A stretch of 7,702 nt of DNA, taken from contig JAQBUJ010000131.1 of assembly GCA_027623845.1 (NCBI GenBank), positions 1 through 7,702 of the forward strand, in the 5' to 3' direction. Source of the DNA: Pseudomonadota bacterium. Lineage in GTDB: Bacteria; Pseudomonadota; Alphaproteobacteria; Thalassobaculales; Thalassobaculaceae. Made by a program: the position numbers and the translations under genes. The first letter of the stretch is position 1. Every line of letters starts with the position of its first letter. The notes beneath the pieces are model-generated. The model was not told where the DNA came from, did not search any database, and saw nothing but the letters and a program-made list of their open reading frames with translations. Shown here one piece after another: positions 4,401 to 7,702 of the stretch.

Positions 4401-6805
4401 GCGAGGGGACTCTCGAGGGGATCACCACGAACCAGGCCGATGTGTTCCAGGTTGGCGTCGGTAACATGATCCGCCGGGTCCGCGACGATGTCTCCGGCGG
4501 CGAAGGCGGGCTCGATCAGTTCACCAGCGATTTGGAGTTCCTATCAACCTTCGCCCGTGTCCGGGAAGGCCTGGACAGCGTGGCGATCTCCGCCGATGAC
4601 GCGGCCGGCCGGCTCGCGGCGGCGAAGAGCCAGGATACGTTCAACAAGGCGCTGGAAACCATACGCCAGGATGCCAAGGCGGCGGCCGCCGAAACGGACT
4701 CCGCGCTCGCCGGGCTCGGTGACTTTATCGACCACGCGCACCGATTGTTCGATCCGGCCGGCGGGAACGAGACCCAGATCCGACTGCGCTTGCGCAACGG
4801 CGTCGATGCCGCGCGATCCGAGGGCGGTCTCAACGGCGGCCTTGATGTCATCCATGCCGGCGTCATCGATCGGTTCTTCGATGATCAACCCGGCCTGGTT
4901 AGTCCGGCCGCCTCGTTTGACGCGACCAGCGTCGCCAAACGCGATCAGATCGACAGCCCGAATGGCGGCTCCGCCTTTTACGGCAATGGCGGCGCGTTCT
5001 TTGATCGGTTTCAGGCACTCGGTGTCCAGTTCACCAACTCCGGCGGCCAGGCGACGCCGTTTGGCGAGCACGGACAGCCCAACCGCTTCGAGGGCGGCAA
5101 TGGCGGGATCACCTTCAACCAGCCCGGTACCGGCGGCGGCTACAACCTCACCATCGATGCCCGCCAACTGGTAAAAGCGCTCACCGGCTCCGAGGATCTC
5201 GACTTCGGTGAAGCGATCCTCGATCCATTATTCGCCAAGGGCACCGAGCTTATCATCGACAGCTTCCGGGTGGCCCAGGGCCAAGTCGATGAGTTTTTCA
5301 ATGGGATCACCGGCGACACCACGCTCGACGGCCCACTCGCTCTGTTCGAGGAGTTAGTTCCTGCGGTCAGCCCTCTGGTCGCCACGTTCGAGACCCTGCG
5401 CGCCCAGATCGAGGCGACGCGTCCGGACCTCGAAGCGCTGAACGAGGATTTCCGGAAGTTCGGCGTATCCATCATCGACGTGGACCAGAAGATCGGAGAC
5501 GCGGTCGCTGGCGTGCAACACAGAGCCCAGGATCAGTTCCTCGCCGGTCTTGGCATCGTCGTCGACCAGGACAATCAACTCCAGACCGGGGTCGATGTCA
5601 CCGGCATCAATGCCCTGGCGCAAGCCATCAAGGATATCCAGGCCAACGCCGATACCTTGTTCGCCAATGATGATCGCGGCGTGATGGATCAGGTTGGCCA
5701 GGCAATCCAGGATCGCTTGCTGGCCGGTATCGATACGTTGCTCGCCAGCGCCGAGAATCGCCAGGCGACCATTGATCTCATTCGCCAGGTGTTTGGCGAC
5801 AAGGTCGGCGATGTCGATTTCACGGCGATGGTCGGCAACGCCGGTGATGCATTGGCGGAATTCACCGAGGGCATCCAGGCCGCCACGGGCGTCATCGAGA
5901 ACCAGATCCGCGCCCAGGAGCAACAGGTCGATGGTCTCGCCCGCATCGTCGACACACTCGGATCCGCCCGGGACTCCCTTGCGCTCAATCCCAACCTCTC
6001 GACGCTTTCTCCAATCGAGCGGCTGGCCCGAGCCCGAGAACGCTTCGACGCGACATCCCAGCAGGCTTTGGCCGGCGATGTCGACGCGCAACAGAATATC
6101 GGGTCGATCGCCCGGGACTACCTGGAGATCGCCCGTGACGTCTATGCCAGTACCAGCGAGTACGCCGGCATCTTTCAGTCCGTCGATGGGGTGTTGGGTC
6201 GGGTTCTGAACGAGGCGGAGTCGGAGCTCTCGGTCGCGCGGCGGCAACTCGACGTGCTGGAAGAGATCCGCGATGGCCTTGGCGGCGGTGGCTCCTCTCC
6301 CGACGACGGCCGGTTCCCGGTACGGGCCCAGATCCTGCGCGCACTAACCGGCTTCGATCAGGATTATGGCGACGGCCGGTTCCAGGCCTTCCTGCATTCC
6401 GGCCGGTTCAACCAGGCCCTGGTCGACCAGGTCAACCAAATCGCCACGACCGTGAACTTCGCCGGCGGCGGCGTGATGACAGCCCATGGCGCCCTGGATC
6501 TCCATCGTTATGCTTCCGGCGGTATCGCGACATCGCCGCAACTCGCCCTGTTCGGCGAAGGTCGCATGCCCGAGGCCTATGTGCCCTTGCCGGACGGCCG
6601 CTCGATCCCGGTCACGGTGAAGACCGCATCGGCGAATGACGAGACGTTGCCCTATATCCGCCGGATCGCCGCCAACAGTGATCGCCAGACCAGCAATCTG
6701 ATGGAGATGCGCCGGCAACTCGCCGCGCTCTCGGCCGAGAACGCGCGTCTGGCCCGGATGCTGGAGCGGCTCGGCGCCACCACCGCTGGCCGGCGCGCCG
6801 CATGA
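1469..6805 (+). CDS. Phage tail tape measure protein
   Basis: A 1778-residue protein that acts as the ruler for tail tube assembly and normally fills the tube until genome ejection. Visible parts: an Arg-rich helical start; a hydrophobic segment at 80-113; a region at about 117-290 that reads like the prophage tail length tape measure domain (TMP_2, PF06791), including ALEDPAEGLTRLRRIGVSF; long Ala/Glu/Arg/Gln-rich helical stretches, likely coiled coil, at about 366-738; a Gly/Ser linker near 758-770; a second hydrophobic region at about 779-850; a Gly/Asp/Asn-rich, less helical part at about 859-1240; more helix at 1244-1640; a tail-tip-facing motif YASGGIATSPQLALFGEGR (1681-1699) followed by PEAYVPLPDGRSIPV, typical of tape measure C-termini; and a short C-terminal coiled coil. 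At the usual 0.15 nm per residue a tail of up to about 265 nm is expected. No peptidase or lysozyme motif was noticed. It overlaps both neighbours by ATGA. The family call is firm; exact domain borders are estimates. Confidence 0.95.
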   Translation: MTTPKRRIEIVYTTPQSEQTRRAIEGIGQAGERTRRKLEAGATASGRAANQNARLAESFRNAARGAAVLEGPLGGTAGRLSAMSGALSLMNPLVAGVTVGLAALTAGMAAAVGKTSQWEQSTFKIEALLKTTGGASGRTAGQIEALSQQIGKATLASTNGVREASAQLLTFKSISGSVFDDTLRLAQDLAALGFGSITSATQTLAKALEDPAEGLTRLRRIGVSFTNQQREMIKAMVEAGNQAGAQRAILKVLEDQVGGAGKAEAGGLAGAFDTLTENLGLFLERVGRDTGLVDTLTSALQGLAGSVEALDKATGGASLQDNLSAKIEQLNALRQTPPQPRYNQYGVRTGPASFRPSPTKQDLLGDEADVLERQIDVLLAVSDAEVMLTNTVARRAEAQQQAATDLVASERQSSVDGYIASLERETELLRLNKGERGQVIAADRAEAEARREIKGITDAQIASIRDRAAAETVAQQVIEASRKQDKQAAKDAAANAREQEKLARQYTDHVEELTRLVPLNARYAEVLRGQGAEAAAKFQLEQKLLNEALVAGKIDSAELRDDIARLADAYVNSETAVSKAKSSLDGMADAVLREVGALAGRNEVNRLNVQLRGADAEATLTLTGRIVELEEAQALANLELARERALLKALPEDIDDLNRAYDRLRIETEETFDDRRIRAFADANRQAAREFEDAWSNSIDYIDGLFGSLLDGLTDRFGKFGGFINAIGADIARGLLPKGANGQPVSIGGVIAGGARDVFGGGGSGGGGAFSFNPLGILTNLATGIESTVNAAVGVFHGIDTALGIGNAALPSAPIIPGGASVPLAGAVAPASLAFAPFLGMGAAAILMNLQKLGNDGPAFGARLGINAGGTLDIADVGTDDGFDDGRAQALAEGIQALSNAFLEANSLTLSGNAFRGELAFNDRRFKASADMPSNASRGSDQPDVTGIVGLNLDSRQFDNANQAMADYVARNLFVAIREGTLEGITTNQADVFQVGVGNMIRRVRDDVSGGEGGLDQFTSDLEFLSTFARVREGLDSVAISADDAAGRLAAAKSQDTFNKALETIRQDAKAAAAETDSALAGLGDFIDHAHRLFDPAGGNETQIRLRLRNGVDAARSEGGLNGGLDVIHAGVIDRFFDDQPGLVSPAASFDATSVAKRDQIDSPNGGSAFYGNGGAFFDRFQALGVQFTNSGGQATPFGEHGQPNRFEGGNGGITFNQPGTGGGYNLTIDARQLVKALTGSEDLDFGEAILDPLFAKGTELIIDSFRVAQGQVDEFFNGITGDTTLDGPLALFEELVPAVSPLVATFETLRAQIEATRPDLEALNEDFRKFGVSIIDVDQKIGDAVAGVQHRAQDQFLAGLGIVVDQDNQLQTGVDVTGINALAQAIKDIQANADTLFANDDRGVMDQVGQAIQDRLLAGIDTLLASAENRQATIDLIRQVFGDKVGDVDFTAMVGNAGDALAEFTEGIQAATGVIENQIRAQEQQVDGLARIVDTLGSARDSLALNPNLSTLSPIERLARARERFDATSQQALAGDVDAQQNIGSIARDYLEIARDVYASTSEYAGIFQSVDGVLGRVLNEAESELSVARRQLDVLEEIRDGLGGGGSSPDDGRFPVRAQILRALTGFDQDYGDGRFQAFLHSGRFNQALVDQVNQIATTVNFAGGGVMTAHGALDLHRYASGGIATSPQLALFGEGRMPEAYVPLPDGRSIPVTVKTASANDETLPYIRRIAANSDRQTSNLMEMRRQLAALSAENARLARMLERLGATTAGRRAA
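6305..6409 (+). repeat. Three in-frame GGCCGGTTC repeats encoding GRF
   Basis: GACGGCCGGTTCC occurs at 6305-6317 and 6371-6383, and the core GGCCGGTTC again at 6401-6409. All are in the tape measure frame and encode DGRF, DGRF and SGRF, 22 and 9 codons apart. This may be a small repeated peptide unit just before the C-terminal motif, or simply codon preference acting on a recurring tripeptide. Confidence 0.3.
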
Positions 6806-7702
6806 CCGCGTTCGATGATCTGATTGCCGACCCGTTCGCGCAAAAACGCTATCTGGCGATCCTGGAGCCTTTTGATCCGGGAACCGGTGGCACCGTTGCG
6901 CTTTATGTCGGTGATGCCGGGTTTACCACCGACCCGGGCGATGCGCCGGCGAACCGGTATTTTGAACCCCGCCTGGTCTCCGCCCTCAACTTCGAGCGCA
7001 GCCTGTTCCAGGGCGGCACGCTTGGCGGGCGATCGATACCGGACTATGGCGTGATGACCTTGAACAACGCCGATGGCGGGCTTGATGGCTGGCAAGGCTA
7101 CAATTGGGACGGCAGACGCGCCCGGGTCTATCTCGGCGGCGACGGTTTCGCCTTTGCCGACTTCGGCCTGATCTTCGACGGCCTGGCCGAGGATATCGAC
7201 TACGGCGATCTCACTCTCTCGGTCCGGCTGCAGGATCTCTCGCGTAAACTCGATCTGCCAATCCAGGCAACCACCTATGCCGGCACTGGCGGCTCGGAAG
7301 GAGGCGTCGAACTAAAGGGTAAGCCGAAGCCTCTGGTGTTTGGCCGGGTGTTTCACATATCAGCCGTACCAGTCGATCCGGCCAGCCTGCTCTACCAGGT
7401 GCATGACGGCGCGATCGAGGATGTGACGGCGGCTTATGACCGTGGCCAGGCGCTGAGCAAGGTTGGCGGCACCCCGGTGGCGGGACAGTTCTCCGTCGAT
7501 ACAGCGGCGGGCACCATCACCCTTGGTGCCTCGCCGGCGGGTGTCATCACGGCGGATGTCAAAGGCGACAAGACTGGTGGCACTTATGTCGAGACCGCCG
7601 GCGCGGTGATCCGCCGGATCGCAGTGTCTCGCGGCGGCTTCAACGACCCGGGTGACCTCGACACCGCGAGCTTCGCGGCTCTGGACACGGCGAATAGCGC
7701 TG
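6802..7702 (+). CDS. Tail-tip/baseplate-like protein, N-terminal 300 codons (runs off the window)
   Basis: The frame is open without a stop from the ATG at 6802 to the end of the window. The start overlaps the tape measure stop (ATGA, 6802-6805). No Shine-Dalgarno sequence lies in the GC-rich bases before it, so reinitiation after the tape measure stop is likely. The protein begins MTAFDDLIADPFAQKRYLAI and is rich in Gly, Asp and aromatic residues with beta-type patterning: ARVYLGGDGFAFADFGLIF then DITLS-like strands at about 107-150, then YAGTGGSEGG (159-168), KPKPLVFGRVF (174-184) and YQVHDGAIEDV (about 200-210), and a repeat-like sandwich around AGTITLGASPAG (236-247). I have a general memory of similar proteins encoded after the tape measure gene in alphaproteobacterial phages, usually without an assigned function. 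A distal tail or hub-like structural role follows from position and composition; receptor binding could reside in the missing C-terminus. Confidence 0.85.
   Translation, partial: MTAFDDLIADPFAQKRYLAILEPFDPGTGGTVALYVGDAGFTTDPGDAPANRYFEPRLVSALNFERSLFQGGTLGGRSIPDYGVMTLNNADGGLDGWQGYNWDGRRARVYLGGDGFAFADFGLIFDGLAEDIDYGDLTLSVRLQDLSRKLDLPIQATTYAGTGGSEGGVELKGKPKPLVFGRVFHISAVPVDPASLLYQVHDGAIEDVTAAYDRGQALSKVGGTPVAGQFSVDTAAGTITLGASPAGVITADVKGDKTGGTYVETAGAVIRRIAVSRGGFNDPGDLDTASFAALDTANSA

Noticed and set aside
5354..6247. Minus-strand open frame of 297 codons within the tape measure gene (and others at 1552-2148, 2149-3027, 3299-3859, 3694-4353)
   Set aside because: Long antisense frames are expected with high third-position G/C. 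They have no ribosome sites or recognisable products, and the plus strand is one continuous tape measure gene.

Overview
The window is a piece of a phage tail module, most likely from a prophage or temperate siphovirus-like phage of a GC-rich alphaproteobacterium (Rhodospirillales or a relative). The placement rests on the very GC-rich codon use of the tail genes (45 of 60 bases G/C by hand count at 1561-1620) and on the pairing of a DUF6441-type protein with a TMP_2-type tape measure protein. It is an inference; no host marker gene is present.

Right part (819-7702): three plus-strand genes packed as one late operon with ATGA stop/start overlaps. They are a DUF6441-like minor tail protein (819-1472), a 1778-residue tail tape measure protein (1469-6805), and the first 300 codons of a tail-tip or baseplate-like protein (6802 to the window edge). 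The order small tail protein, tape measure, tail tip is the usual order of siphovirus tail genes: the tape measure sets tail length inside the tube, and the following proteins close the distal end.

Left part (1-818): an atypical, AT-richer block that interrupts the operon. Positions 241-420 are only about 31% G/C (56 of 180, hand count) and 421-720 about 49%. The block holds a minus-strand gene for a 61-residue protein with two membrane segments (175-360) and a minus-strand coding remnant that looks frameshifted (449-683). It therefore resembles cargo ('moron') DNA in a phage genome, or a recombination scar.

The most interesting observation is at the edges of this block. The first ~139 bases and the bases from ~779 to ~905 are diverged copies of the same junction: the last codons of one gene, a stop codon, then two bases later the ATG of a DUF6441-like gene. 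In the left copy the DUF6441-like gene decays after about 33 codons; in the right copy it is complete. The island thus sits between two related gene junctions, which suggests a duplication or a crossover between related phages. No rRNA, tRNA, CRISPR array, insertion sequence or clear terminator was seen.
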